NCBI GenBank assembly: GCA_934045075.1
Contig: OW203740.1
Span: 20,039,878 to 20,103,877, forward strand
Direction of reading: 5' to 3'
DNA: 64,000 nt
Origin: Yponomeuta sedellus
Lineage: Eukaryota; Arthropoda; Insecta; Lepidoptera; Yponomeutidae
Under the pieces are notes generated by a model. It was not told where the DNA came from, did no database searches, and saw nothing but the letters and a program-made list of their open reading frames with translations. A program made the translations under genes and the position numbers. Positions 10,426 to 21,616 of the stretch are shown one piece after another. The stretch's first letter is position 1; every line of letters starts with the position of its first letter.

Positions 10426-10576
10426 TTATTTATTTTATTGTTTAGTTTAAGACAGAAATGCTGAGAAATTGACAAAATTATTGTACTGTAGTGACTCGCT
10501 TATTCTTTATCTTATAAGTTTGTCAATTGTGTTTTTTCTCCTTGAATAAACAAAAGTATTCGCTTGCGCAGCGTAA

Positions 10577-10963
10577 TTCGATATCAACCCTAGTATGTCT
10601 TCACTGCCGGGGCACGGATCTCTTCCTGCATCGCAGGGAGGTTAGGCCATACTCCACCACGGGGGCCAAGTCCGGGTTGGTGGAGAATTGTAAGACAGTG
10701 GCGGGCCTTAATTAATTACGAGTGCTTCCGTGCTTCGTAAGGCACGCTAAGCCGTTGGTGCCGGCTGTCATGTAATGACAGTCGTTAAGTCATGTCAGGG
10801 GCCTTATGGGCGGCTTGATAACTTCTGACATTAAAGCCCGCCACTGTCTTACAATACTCCTACAACTCGGACTTGGCCCACGTGGTGGAGTATGGTTTAA
10901 CCTTTCTGCGATGCAGGGAGACCCGTGCCTCAGCAGAAGGGACATACAAAGGGTTGGTATCAA
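10577..10963. mobile_element. Fold-back SINE-B, tails outward, unequal arms
   Basis: The antisense 3' half at 10577-10709 is followed by a longer sense segment at 10718-10963 that starts in the mid-body (gagtgcttccgtgcttcg). About 125 bp of outer arm pair. The breakpoints differ from those of 7103-7380. Confidence 0.75.
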
Positions 10964-11084
10964 GTTAATGTGATTTCTTTTGGCGATTTCAAACTTCTCT
11001 GTTGTATGAAACGCTAATATTTTCAGCAAGAATTCAAAATTTTCCTCATATCAAACATTTACTAAAATTACGCGAATAAAAACT

Positions 11085-11145
11085 ACTGGCAAACCTCTAC
11101 TTTAGTAAGCAAACCACTCACCGCTAGACCAACGGGCTAGTCAAG
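11085..11145 (-). mobile_element. Possible degenerate tRNA-headed SINE
   Basis: The complement reads ctagcccgttggtctagcgg, a good A box. The B box is not clear. Confidence 0.3.
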
Positions 11146-11149
11146 TATT

Positions 11150-11580
11150 AAAGCTACGGAACCTAGCCAATAGGGCACTTAGGCAAAACTGGCTCTCGAC
11201 GCGTTTTTGCAGCACACGGCCATTCAATGGCCATTGCTCTTGACCATAAAAATTCAGAAGACAGACACAATGTAAATACTAGAAATAAACATAAACTTTC
11301 GTTCCCACGGTTTAGGCAGGCAAAAACTGAACTGGGCTAGTATTGGACTTTATATTTTTTTTTCTTAAACATGCGCGGAAATAGTATCATACATAACTTT
11401 TGAATAAAGAACACGCGAAGTATTTACTTAGACTGACAAACCAAAATCACTTGCCGGCGTATTCTTTGAATTTGGAACGAAGAGCGCACCGGCAGTGTTG
11501 TATGAAACGGTGTGCTGTTTAAATTTAGAACTCTTTTCTATTACATATTGCTTTTTTTTTTTTTTTTAGTTCGTCCCGCA
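11150..11580. other. No feature recognised; poly-T tract near 11552
   Basis: Nothing beyond a T-run at about 11552-11568 that precedes the minisatellite. Confidence 0.4.
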
Positions 11581-11602
11581 AGGAACCGGCTAAGGTCTTA
11601 GA

Positions 11603-11800
11603 CCATGCTGCCACGTCTTTGGTTTTTGTTCTTCATTATGAGTTTTTGGGAGGTTAGTCTTCAGTATAATATATTTTTCATGCTGCCATGTCTTTGGTTT
11701 CTATTCTTCATTATGAATTTTTGGGAAGTTAAAGTCTTCAGTAATATATTTTTCATGCTGCCACGTCTTTGGTTTCTGTTCTTCATTATGAAACTATTAC
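11603..11800 (+). repeat. Minisatellite, three units of about 75-76 bp
   Basis: Units start at 11603, 11679 and 11754 with catgctgccacgtctttgg. The frame stays open across all three units and gives a hydrophobic repeat, MLPRLWFLFFIM, within a 100-codon frame at 11605-11907. The openness may be chance, because the unit length is not always a multiple of three. No known protein. Confidence 0.7.
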
Positions 11801-11919
11801 ATATTGCGTGTTCGTGGCTGTATAGCCACAGATGCTTTTACCTTTCGGCACAAACTGTAAAAGAAAAAAAATTGGCGGTAAAGCGGAGTTCGCTGTTATT
11901 TGGTTAGTAATAAATTAAA

Positions 11920-12090
11920 ATGAGTTCCGATGATTTTGAAAATGAAATCGAAATGGACATTGACTGCACTCCACTAAATTTAAGATCGGAATCTAAATTA
12001 ACGATGAAAAGCCTGCTTCCAGCGAAATCATAAGAAAACCAATAACATTTTCGTTCAATAATTGTCCTAACATGAGCAATATCACTTTTA
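11920..12090 (+). pseudogene. Possible Crypton-type recombinase remnant (both termini, centre deleted)
   Basis: ATG at 11920 opens 37 codons, MSSDDFENEIEMDID...KSLLPAKS, ending at 12031-12033. An acidic start followed by a LLPxKS motif is how I recall insect Crypton-like tyrosine-recombinase ORFs beginning. In another frame the next segment reads ITFSFNNCPNMSNITFNIN and stop, similar to the C-terminal tail I recall for such proteins. The catalytic core is absent. Recognition rests on memory of short motifs. Confidence 0.35.
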
Positions 12091-12094
12091 ATAT

Positions 12095-12473
12095 TAATTA
12101 AATTTATTATGTAAAAGGCCCTTTTTATATCTTTGCATTTTTTGAAGAAAAGTACTATATTATTATATGCCTCGGCCGAAATGGCATTTTCCTCGTATCA
12201 TTGAAGTCCTCGTCTGCGGCTCGGCTGTCAAACTCATACTGGACCTGCAATTGCCTATTTCGCTGCCTTTGCAATAATGTACTAATTAGTAAAATGAAAA
12301 CATCTTAAAAATATAATCTAACTTACTATATACCTAAGAAACATTTTTTTTACAATATCCCAATTGTTAAAAGTTAAAAGGCGTAATGCAAGGCTAACGT
12401 TGTATTTAAGTATTTACGCAATGTTATGGCGTTGATTTAAAAAAATAAAAATTATATTATGATAATCGGATTA
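12095..12473. other. AT-rich, no gene
   Basis: Possibly the non-coding remainder of the preceding element (cctcggccgaaatggcattt at 12172). Otherwise nothing recognised. Confidence 0.35.
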
Positions 12474-12817
12474 TGGTACTACACATCATAAAAGTCCCTT
12501 CGGCAATCTACGTTCGCGCAGACTAGGAAGAAGTGTAACGAAAGTACCCGAAGCTATAAGTACATTCAACATGATCTTTAACCGATACGGTTAAGGTGCA
12601 GAATTGATTGCCGCAGTAGCGCTACCTATTTCGCTCACGGTAATATTGCCAAACTAATAGTCACCTGCATCGATGACGGTGAATTAACCAATAGCAACAA
12701 AGGCGCGCGGCCTGCCATAAAATGGAACTATCTGATTGGTCGATCAACTTGCTGCACATCCAAAATTTGGTCATCTGCCCAGGTACATGCGCGAGACTTA
12801 TTTCTTGTGTAGCACTG
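12474..12817. mobile_element. 344-bp MITE, copy 1 (TA target site)
   Basis: Same length and almost the same sequence as 49536-49879. Right end tgtgtagcactg, left end tggtactacaca (one base pair of decay relative to cagtactacaca). Flanked by TA on both sides. Non-coding. The TA duplication and short TIR fit a Tc1/mariner-type MITE, but no autonomous partner is visible. Confidence 0.75.
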
Positions 12818-13170
12818 TACATATATCAATAATGTACGAGTATATTGGAATATTTGTTTTTGTTAAACTTTTGAGCTAGGTCCGGATTATGGTCTTTGAA
12901 AGGAGATGGTCTTCTGTGGTTACCGCTCACTTTGTTGGACCTCTGAAAAAGTCCGCTCAACGGCCGGGCATTAGACCACTTCGATGCAAATGTACCTATT
13001 TTGGCGGCACTCCTGGTTTTTTTAAAAACCATGTGTGAAAATAATGTCGGGCGGTTTCGCTCCGGCTCGGCCTAACGGGAGACGATGTTGCTTAAGGGCG
13101 AAACAGGATCTTTTGAATAAACTAAGGCTATTAGGCTATTATACTTTATTCCATACGAAACATTAAAAAG

Positions 13171-13433
13171 CACTTCTTCAGGCTATATTAGTCCACTGCT
13201 GGACATAGCTCTCTCCTAATGAGCGCCATAGCGCAAGGTTGTGCCATCATTGGGAGGTAATGCCCATAATCCCCACGCTGGGCATGCTGGTTGGGGATCC
13301 CAGTTTGGTGGAATTGTACTGCAGGGGGCGCTGCTGCCCACACCCCGGTCGTATCACTTAGTCGCCTCTTACGACACCCGCGGGAAGAATTTGAGTTGGT
13401 GCTAGGCTGACACCACACAGCAAATTAAAAAGG
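13171..13433 (-). mobile_element. SINE-C, near full length, with TSD
   Basis: Antisense. The 3' end cttcttcaggctatattagt comes first, then the RTE-like 3' segment, then a body with cacgctgggcatgctggtt and gtcgcctcttacgacacccg, then the head complement of tgctgtgtggtgtcagcc. TSD attaaaaag at 13162-13170 and 13434-13442. Confidence 0.8.
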
Positions 13434-13442
13434 ACATTATGT

Positions 13443-13520
13443 AAGAAATAACATGTACAAAGGCGAGCTTATCTGTAAGAGATTTCTTCAGCGAACCTTG
13501 GATATTCGGAGCAGCACTAA
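13443..13520 (-). mobile_element. LINE 3' end (family N), degenerate
   Basis: acatgtacaaaggcgagctt and gagatttcttcagcgaacct resemble the antisense N 3' end. Confidence 0.45.
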
Positions 13521-13764
13521 AAAAATGGGTCTACAGACGTATACAAAATAAACTATAATAGACTGCAAAAACCCTTAACAATAACCTAAGCAGAAATAAT
13601 ACATTATATATCTAGACTAAATACCTGTAAATATATACATAAATAAAATACATAGTAAATCATAAATAAATATATAGCTCAAAGTTATGATAGAGATAAA
13701 TAGTAAGATAGTGATAAGGCCTTCTTACCCGACTGCGGCCCCAAAGGAGGATAGAGGAAGCGTT

Positions 13765-13912
13765 CGTGGCCTAGTGGAACCAAGTGATTGGAGTTAATCA
13801 CTAGGTTTAAGCAACAACAGGCGCCGTCAGGTGCTGGATAGGTGATCCCGTGTTAATTCACACGCACGTTGATTCGTTGGTACCGGGCGTCATGTAATGG
13901 CACTCTATATGT
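13765..13912 (+). mobile_element. SINE-B head fragment
   Basis: cgttcgtggcctagtggaac, then tttaagcaacaacaggcgcc and ctggataggtgatcccg: the 5S-like box region in sense, followed by an abbreviated body. Confidence 0.7.
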
Positions 13913-14009
13913 TTGTGTCATTCTATGTCGCCTCATAACTCCTTAGTTTAATAATTTAAAAAAACTAAGCTGATTATTTTTGAACTAAAACTTTCGTAAG
14001 CACAACACA

Positions 14010-14180
14010 TTGCAGACTTTTAGTCCGGATCTACTTACGGGTGCTGTGTGAGACGAGCAACCGACGACGCGACCTCCGTCTCTGCTCACTATGATTAAGC
14101 TCTGCGAATCGGAGCGAAACCTGGTCGGACTCTTCCGATATAATAACACCCGTAATTAGATCCGGACTAAAAGTCTGCAA
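14010..14180. mobile_element. 171-bp MITE with about 34-bp inverted ends
   Basis: Left end ttgcagacttttagtccgga (14010-14029), continuing to tctacttacgggtg; right end cacccgtaattagatccgga and ctaaaagtctgcaa to 14180. No clear TSD. Confidence 0.7.
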
Positions 14181-14237
14181 GCTGTTTATTTCATTAAAAA
14201 AGTCACAAAGGGCAAGATACACGCAAACTGTATAGTA

Positions 14238-14290
14238 GGAACTAGCAAGCCATGGTCTCTAGCTACCCTTCCGGATCACAGGTATGAGTT
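14238..14290 (+). mobile_element. LINE-I 3' end, degenerate
   Basis: ccatggtctctagctaccct and ttccggatcacaggtatgag resemble the SAYPSGIQA-stop end of LINE-I. Confidence 0.35.
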
Positions 14291-14324
14291 TATGTTATTT
14301 GGAGACGTTTTTTGCCTAAGTCCA

Positions 14325-14400
14325 GTGTAATAGTTCCCACGACACAGGGTATCCTAGTGTGGGTCCAGATAAGCAATGTATGTGCCAGTATGTTATGTTA
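14325..14400 (+). mobile_element. SINE-E 3' fragment
   Basis: cccacgacacagggtatcct, then gtatgtgccagtatgttatg. Confidence 0.6.
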
Positions 14401-15390
14401 TAGCCAGTCCTGAGTAGACATATTGCTGGACAGCTTCGAAGGCTATCTCGCCGACGAAGACGGGCTATAGAGCCGGTCTGTATATACATTAGACCTAATC
14501 TCTACAAACGTCGACGGAAAACCGCCTATTAGTCCATTTTTCATTGGGTTCCCAATACATAAGTAGTCTGTTCCTATGTCAAAGCATAGATCTTCTCTCA
14601 GTGTGAGAGAAAATGCGCATGAAGGCCACGAATGCCCAAAATAGATTGGCGAATCCAAGCGCGTGTGCCTCGACGAAATTGTAATAACGTATTCGTAAGT
14701 AAGGATTTATTAAAAGCTACACATCCTGGCTCCAATATATCGCCACAATAAAGAACACAAGCCTTGTCACGGCGAGCGTTCGAATCCGTTAACGGAAAAA
14801 AAGCGGATAACGGCTGAAAAACGTGCCGTTTTTTCGCCCATTTTCACGTATATGCGGGTGCGCTCATACGATAGCGGAGGGCTACTCTGAAATTTCATAT
14901 CCTTTGGTTAGATGTATTGTACCTCGCTCGCTCGTCACACGACACGACCGCCCGGCTCCCTGTCCAATGATCGACTCACACTGACAGCTCGGCCCGCCGA
15001 TGTGTCGTGACAGTGTATTTGTTTATACCCTCATAATCTTCTTCCTCAATCCTCTTAGCGATGGTGAAAAGATTTGGCAATCATCGTAAGGGACTCGCTG
15101 TCAGAATCATACCTGCCTGTGGTATCTGAACATAGTCCAGACGCTTTTTACCGTTACATTGTGCCTTGTGAAAATGGGCTACCCGATGACCCAATTTTTT
15201 ATATCAATGAATCTATCAGATATGATTTCCCCAGAGATTAATAATGTGAGCGTGTGTATGTCGCGTTCCGTGATAAAAGTATACTTCACGCCTGTGTCTA
15301 AGGAGGAAAGACAAAAAGTAGCAATACCACTCACTAACGTTGATGGAAAACATCACAAGGGGTTCACATCTGGTACCTGTTCGATGGTAG
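14401..15390. other. No supported gene; GC-rich stretch near 14930-15010
   Basis: A locally CpG-rich stretch (ctcgctcgctcgtcacacga and the next 80 bases) could be promoter-like, but no initiator, exon or recognisable protein follows. Open frames at 14443-14658 (-) and 15159-15401 (+) have no known domain. Confidence 0.35.
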
Positions 15391-15394
15391 CGGA

Positions 15395-15570
15395 GCATTA
15401 GAAAGACGAAGTCGGGAGGTCGTGGGTTAAATCCGGGCAGGTACCAATGACTGTGAAGTTACGTACATTTGTGAAGGAAAGCATCATGAGGAAACCCTAG
15501 TGTCTGAAATGTTAAAACATCACGGACCTTGGTACGTACAATGGCCCAACTATGAGGCTAATTGCGGTAA
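15395..15570 (+). mobile_element. M-type SINE, degenerate tRNA-like head
   Basis: B-box-like gtgggttaaatccgggcag, then gtaccaatgactgtgaagtt, gaaggaaagcatcatgagga and ggcccaactatgaggctaa. It matches 40432-40660. Confidence 0.5.
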
Positions 15571-15654
15571 TATCAGGTCAAACTATATAGGCGGGGTTCA
15601 CATACCTCAGCGTTTGTATGGTAAATTTGAATAGCATTACAGCTTTTCTCTTCT

Positions 15655-15682
15655 CTAAGAGAGAGAGAGACAGATAGAGAAG
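15655..15682. repeat. GA-rich simple repeat
   Basis: agagagagagacagatagag. Confidence 0.8.
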
Positions 15683-15995
15683 CTCTGTGTTCTCTAATAC
15701 AATTTTGTGACAATCTAGATTTGTTCGTATTACAATGTATTGTGTTTAGTTTGATTTGAGAAAAGATGGTCAGGTAATTCGAAAAGTTGACCCAAAGGCA
15801 GCTGCGAACATTGAACATTAATCATATGGTAATAAAAGGCTCTAGATAAACTTTAAGATAAAAATGTACGGTGACATTTAGGTTCTTCTTTTTTTATTCT
15901 TATTCTTCTTCGTCTTTTTTTGGTGTCATGTCCTATCGGTGGTTGAGTATGATTGTGGCTACTTGTCCCATGATTTGAAATTCAACAGAGAACGC

Positions 15996-16049
15996 AAATA
16001 AAGAACATATTCCAACGTGAACGAACACGTTAGAACATGTTCTTTATTT
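15996..16049. repeat. Imperfect palindrome
   Basis: aaataaagaacat... faces atgttctttattt, with an inner cgtg/cacg pairing. About 54 bp; it could be a hairpin MITE. Confidence 0.6.
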
Positions 16050-16059
16050 CAGATTTTTT

Positions 16060-16500
16060 AAATATAATCGTTATGTTTTCGTCGCTTGTAGCTAGTTACA
16101 AAGTAGACGCTTAATGGCAGGATTTTTGTGCTTACGCGATGCGCAAGTATTGATTAATGCGCCTCTCAGCGAGCCCTGTGCAATAAATAAAAAATGAAAA
16201 TCGACTGCATGCACTGCCGCAGGGCACACTTTTTGGTACAACACTCAACAGTCGATTCATGCATATGAGTTTTTCCAACGGCTACTTGGCCTGTATCCGT
16301 CAAATAGGTCACTTGATGGCTGATTTTGACCAATATGGGCCAAAGTCCTGGACTTTGTTATTGCATTACTAAACATTGGTGTTTCCATTTAGATAATGAG
16401 AGGATTTATACAGCGTCCAGAGCCATCGTTGTTCACACGAGAAGAGAACCACTCGGACTCAGCACTACCTCGAGCATTGTTTTTCAGATGAATAGTAGGC
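16060..16500. other. No feature recognised
   Basis: Short open frames only, without recognisable motif. Confidence 0.4.
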
Positions 16501-16504
16501 TATT

Positions 16505-16560
16505 AGAAGTAGCATGTAAGATAAGATAAGAAGATACTTTATTATACACCAGGGCACATG
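16505..16560 (-). mobile_element. LINE-H 3' end, antisense
   Basis: gtaagataagataagaagat, then actttattatacaccaggg. Confidence 0.5.
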
Positions 16561-16873
16561 AGTATACTATGTACGGGTCAACATGAGTGGTCACGATTGG
16601 CGACGACTCCTACGCTGCCACAACACAGTTTGTTAACTAGCGCGGAGGGTAGTTGTTGGTGTTAGGCTGTTGCCGGTTATTGTGCACCTTTGCAAAATAT
16701 GTACCTACCATCAAATATTTTTACACTGTTAACTATGTTTACATGTTTTACATTGTTAAGTTTGTTTAAGAAGGAAACTTAGAGCGTAAAATCTGTGTAA
16801 CAGTATGACATAATACTTATACCAAATAAACTATTTGAGTTTGAACATATTATAAAACATGTAAAGCTACAAA

Positions 16874-17273
16874 CATGCATGCGGTGGTAGCTCAGAACCA
16901 TAGACTGGCAAGCGAGAGCCCCAGGTTCGATCCCGAGTGCGGGCATGTACCAATGACTTTGTTTAATTTCAAAGTTACGTACATTTGCGAATTTGCAGTC
17001 GCAATACCACACGCTAACGGTGAAGGAAAACATCGTTAGGAAACCCGTAGCTTGGTTGGCTCCGCACGTATTGACTAGTCTTTCCTGTGGGCTAGGCCGA
17101 CTAAGCTGTCAGGATGGTATAGGTGCTGGGCAAGCCTACACCATCTATAAAACCATGACCCAGGCACTACAGCGTCGGAGTGGTCCCTTCACCCATCTAG
17201 TGTGAGTGAAGATACCACTGGACGCTGTATAAATCATCTCATTAAGTAGATGCAAAAAGGCCAATATTATTAT
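16874..17273 (+). mobile_element. SINE-F, full length, with 12-bp TSD
   Basis: tRNA-like head with A box tggtagctcagaacc and B box ggttcgatccc (16924). It is followed by accaatgactttg, ggtgaaggaaaacatcgtta, gtctttcctgtgggctaggc, gtgtgagtgaagataccact and an ATT-repeat tail. TSD taaagctacaaa at 16862-16873 and 17274-17285. It is 400 bp and the reference for the copies at 23266, 61225 and 63082. Confidence 0.85.
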
Positions 17274-17636
17274 TAAAGCTACAAAATAAAATTATATACA
17301 AATATAACGACAGATTCTCGGTTAAATTTAATGATTTTTTTTTTTCATTTCATTCAACAATAAAAGCTTTTATATACGTATACATGCATAAACATAAAGT
17401 GATTACGAAGTGAAATTGCCGCGTTCATCCAGTTGATTTTCAAAAAACTCTTGACCAGAATACTAAACTAGGAGAATTAATATGTGGTGTCCGAAAAACA
17501 TCACCAAAGAACTAAGACAGTTTATTTTTGTCATATTCAATAAGATTAGTTAGGTGAAGTGGCAGTGGGCTGGTTAAATAAGAAGTAAGCTGCGTTGTTA
17601 TAAATGCAGACTGTAAACATCCCAGTCTAGGGTACA

Positions 17637-17903
17637 GGGCATTTTTCCGAGCGCTTCCGTGCTCCGCAAGGCATGTTAAACCGTTGGTGGCGGCTGTCAT
17701 GTAATGACAGGCGTTACGTCATGTCAGATGCCTTAAGGGCGGCTTGATAACTTCTGACAGTAAGGCCCGCCACTGTCTTACAATCCTCCACTAATGCGGA
17801 CTTGGCCCCCGTGGTGGAGTATGGCCTAACCTTCCTACGATGCAGGAAGAGACCCGTGCCCCAGCAGTGGGGACGTATATAGGTTGATATCGATATCGAT
17901 CTA
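17637..17903 (+). mobile_element. SINE-B, 5'-truncated
   Basis: Sense from gcatttttccgagcgcttcc to gttgatatcgatatcgat; the 5S-like box is lost. Confidence 0.75.
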
Positions 17904-17989
17904 GGGTACAGCCCCTCTCTCGGAGAGACAGTATGGGCTTAAACACCACGTGCAGCCAGCACGGAGTAGCAGTTTCAAGCGTTGAGTTA

Positions 17990-18065
17990 TGTGAACACCT
18001 TAAACACTACGGTTTCCTCACGATGTTTTTCTTCCCCTGAAGCGTACTTGACGCCCGTTGGCATT
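17990..18065 (-). repeat. M-type repeat fragment
   Basis: acggtttcctcacgatgttt is the complement of the aaacatcgtgaggaaacc block in M and F. Confidence 0.4.
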
Positions 18066-18287
18066 ATCATTATAAAAACTCTTGCAAACTTTTGGTATGT
18101 ATGCAGTGATTTTACTGCGCGTAATTTATATCGTCGGTTACTAGTGCATTTTCAATAAAACATATTTACTTACAAGCGTTTCAGTAATATTTGTTTCGTT
18201 TGATTTCCATTTCAATATCTTTTAATTGTGTAATATTAAATTTTACAGGCATATTATGGCAAAGATATAAATGGGGAAAATTGGTAT

Positions 18288-18450
18288 TGGTTTATTACGA
18301 TATTAACACACTTTATGCCAATAGGGCTACTATTACATTAATTGGTAGCCCTTTTGGCATAAGTGTGTTAATATTTTTTAGATGTCGAAGAATGTCTAGA
18401 ATTAAACCCAGCTCATTTGATCTGGGTCTACCTTTGATATCGTAATAATC
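18288..18450. repeat. Multi-hairpin inverted-repeat element
   Basis: Outer ttattacgatat (about 18293) pairs with atatcgtaataa (18437). An inner long stem is taacacactttatgccaa with ttggcataagtgtgtta (18362-18378). A third small stem is acccagctcatttgatctgggt. The nested symmetry suggests a hairpin MITE. Confidence 0.6.
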
Positions 18451-18459
18451 CTAGATCTT

Positions 18460-18835
18460 TTAGTCTTGGTTTAAACCAGGACTAATTCAGGTTTTTATAA
18501 TAAGGCTGATAAGGTTTTCCAGTCAATAGTAGTTGATGTTATGGCAAAATGTATAGGTACAAGAAAGCCTGGGAATTGTCATAGGAGATTAAACTGCAAA
18601 TCACTATTAAGGTCCAAGCATCCAATCGGGCCGTTAGCTTTCTAGTAAACTCAAGAAATCCTACCCAATCACCACTACATAGAGCACAAAATAATGTATT
18701 GGTCTCTGCAACAAACCGGAAAGCTATAGATAGTCCAGACCAGGTGAATTTATGTTTACTATAGTAAGTTTAAGATTTTACGATTTATTACGATTTTAAG
18801 AAATTGTAATTTCTAACATTAGTAACAAACATACT
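18460..18835. other. No feature recognised
   Basis: AT-rich sequence with a short stem tagtcttggtttaaaccagg at 18460. Confidence 0.4.
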
Positions 18836-18836
18836 A

Positions 18837-19218
18837 TGAATTATACTATTTTTATTTTTAATGCACTAACCCGTGCTAAGGACAAATTTAAAAACCTATT
18901 TAGAGGCTAAAAATTTCACCCATGCCGGGATTCGAACTCTAGCTATCCGTGCCAGCGATGATTATACTATTTTTATAAAATAAAATAAAAATAGTATAAT
19001 CATGTGGGTACAGTGATATCGTTCCGATGTTAAACATAACTGAAAAAAAGGTGGTCGGGGCTTTACGTGATTCAATTTGCTTAAGTCAGATGTCGGTGCC
19101 TGTACGTAAAAGGAGAGCCAGAGGTTGCGGGTTCGAATCCCGGCATGGGTGAAATTTTTAGCCTCTAAATAGGTTTTTAAATTTGTTCCTTAGCACGGGT
19201 TAGTGCATTAAAAATAGT
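18837..19218. mobile_element. Fold-back SINE-A with internal deletion
   Basis: Antisense tail and partial antisense head (18837-18957) meet an AT-rich joint (18958-18998). A sense body and a truncated sense head (B box ggttcgaatcc at about 19129) and tail follow. The A-box half of the sense head is deleted. Confidence 0.7.
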
Positions 19219-19219
19219 G

Positions 19220-20900
19220 TAACAACGTAGGTGTGGCAAACGTAAATGGGCTCCGACTCAGCATGTGCTGGAAGTTCGGAAAAAAACTTCAGCGCTGATA
19301 TTCTGCCGGTACCCGGTGTGCGCGGCGTGCAGCGCCAAGAGAGCTGAAGTGAGGTGGGAAAAAACTTTTATCAGACCGGTTTAAATTGTGTAATGCTGAT
19401 TTCAGTATCAGTAATTGTGTAATGAATCAGTATAAGTTTTTTATGTCTATGTAATTATATTAGATTTTGAAAAAATATTGTATATATGCGTGAAAAATGT
19501 CCATATAGATTAATATTCGAAATAAATAAATAAATTCAAATTGTATTAACTTGGTGTAATCAAAGTCGCAGACATTAAGTGATTTTTGTAAATAATAAAT
19601 ATTTTAGCAAATTAATATGGATATAAAATTTTAAATGTCAATATTATTTTAATAATTTGTACTAAGGCAATTCTTGTGTTGCAATGTTAACTCATATTAT
19701 TTGTATGCCCTGTGGGTAAAACATTGAGATTTAATGTGTTCCTAAGACCTGTATGTAATGAATGAATACCTATGTTTATGACAAATAAATGTTTTGATTG
19801 ATTGACTGATTGATCAAAAAATAAAAATCAAATATTGCAACTTGAAGCGGTCGTTTTCTAGTGGAACGGAGTTATTGGACTCAATCACTAAGTATTTCTC
19901 AATGATTCGCAGTATTCATACGTAACTATATATCGCGATTATTTATTATATAAAACGTTATTACTTGCTGGAACAGCAGCGACTGTCTCACCCGAATTTT
20001 CGCGCCTTCTGACTTACTCTTACTTTTACTTCAACTTCTTGCTAAAGTGAATGACAATATTGTAATCGCAAAAAATATATACATAGTGATATTGTCGGTC
20101 AGGTGTTTGCTTTGGCGTGTATTTTTCTTTTTCTTTCTATATTTTTGCACTCATATTTACTTATTGGATTTATTTTATTTGTATTTTACATCTTCATTTA
20201 AAATTAATAATCTATATCTATGTGTTGTATTGTATGTATATATGTGTATGTATGTGTATGTGTTTATACATGTATGATATGTATCTAAGTATTTAATACA
20301 TATCTAAGTATTTAAGACGAACCTTTTACTTTTATATTTGTGTACCTACCCTATTCATATATCCTATAAATATACCACGACACGCACCCCGCAGGACCAT
20401 TCAGTTACCTCGGGCACTGACTGAAAATCAGCGCTGAGGGCTCAGTCCCTCAGCACAACGCTGAGCTGCCTTTTGTGGCAATTTAGACGCACCACAGGCG
20501 AAAGCTATGGAGTTTAAAATTCGACTTTCCGGCTCTCAATTGTATTCACACCGATTTACTATAACAGTGACGTCATTCGGCGTGCCCTCCGTGAGTTCCA
20601 ACTCTCGGGCCGCGCGGACAGGGTTTTGATTGCCATGACAAATGCCCCGTACAAATAAGCCGTAAATCTGGATTGCGGTCATTTTCACACTGGGAGCGGG
20701 CCCGTGAGAGATGGCCTCTCGATTCCCGGCTCAGCGTGACAATGTGGGATTGGCCCGGAACGTGGGGTGAGATGCTTTCTCGTTCCAGAACATAGTATTT
20801 GTTAATGTATCGTAAAATTTTATAGGCATTTAAAAGAATGTCAACAATTTTGACACGTCTTTTTATCAAAATACAATCCAATCTGCGATCTCCAACCCGT
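19220..20900. other. No supported gene in about 1.7 kb
   Basis: Contains an AAAT-rich tail-like tract (19530), a GATT repeat (19795-19815) and a TG/TA-rich tract (20225-20275). The minus-strand open frame at 20573-20881 (102 codons) has no recognisable domain. Confidence 0.45.
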
Positions 20901-20902
20901 TA

Positions 20903-20980
20903 GGCATGCGGGTTGGGTATCGCAGTTCAGTGGAATGCCACTGCAAGGGGCGCTGCTCCCCACCCCCCAGTTTGTGGTAA
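20903..20980 (-). mobile_element. SINE-C internal fragment
   Basis: gcatgcgggttgggtatcgc, then gcaaggggcgctgctcccca. An adjacent inverted piece (gcgatctccaacccg) suggests a small fold-back. Confidence 0.6.
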
Positions 20981-21024
20981 CAAATATGCTTACATAACAA
21001 TAATTATAAAATTAAGTGTTCGTG

Positions 21025-21218
21025 AGCGAAACTCGCCACCGAGTGGGTGCCACACGACGGACATTGAAATCGAGGCCGGCCTAGAAGACGGTGGAGAGAT
21101 GACCTCGTCAACCATCTGCCGGAGTGGTCTGAGGTGGCCCAGTACAGGAAACTCAGGACTGAATTGGGGGAGGCCTTTGCCCAGCAGTGGGCCACAAACA
21201 AAGAGGCTACGTAAAAAA
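21025..21218 (+). pseudogene. RTE-type LINE insertion: C-terminal ORF fragment with poly-A and TSD
   Basis: Codons 21044-21214 read WVPHDGH-stop-NRGRPRRRWRDDL, then WSEVAQYRKLRTELGEAFAQ QW and ATNKEAT before the stop at 21212. GRP-RWRDD and LGEAFxQQW are characteristic of the RTE ORF C-terminus. One in-frame stop is present. A short poly-A follows the stop codon. TSD aagtgttcgtg at 21014-21024 and 21219-21229. This is a typical 5'-truncated retroposition product. Confidence 0.85.
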
Positions 21219-21530
21219 AAGTGTTCGTGTGACAATGATACTAGTTCAGCGTTTGCTGTTTCTATTCGAAACAGTGCTGATTTTCAAATAGTACCTCCAC
21301 CACACCAAATGAGAAATAACGTGGCATGCAGGTAGGGCTTAACATGAAAATAAACTTAAATAATTGATTAAAAATTAATAAATAAAATATACATTTGTTC
21401 CAATTTGGGAATATTAGATTGATAGATATATAAAACATTTATTTAACGGCACAATACTTTAAAACATAACATAGGCATACATGAACATCAAATAGAACAT
21501 AAAGTAATAGTACATTATGATATAAGTGCG
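21219..21530. other. AT-rich, no gene
   Basis: No motif recognised. Confidence 0.4.
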
Positions 21531-21535
21531 GTAAG

Positions 21536-21616
21536 TTGAAAATTACAGCCGAGGCGATATTACTAGCCCGAGCCATCGGCGAGGGCTATGAGGAAGCAGA
21601 GGCTGTAATTTTCAAA
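21536..21616. repeat. Inverted repeat hairpin
   Basis: gttgaaaattacagccgag faces ctctgctt...ggctgtaattttcaa at the right end; the inner part has gcccgagccatcggcgaggg. Confidence 0.55.

Noticed and set aside
14930..15060. CpG-rich stretch as a host promoter and first exon
   Set aside because: No initiator, coding continuation or splice signal that I could defend.
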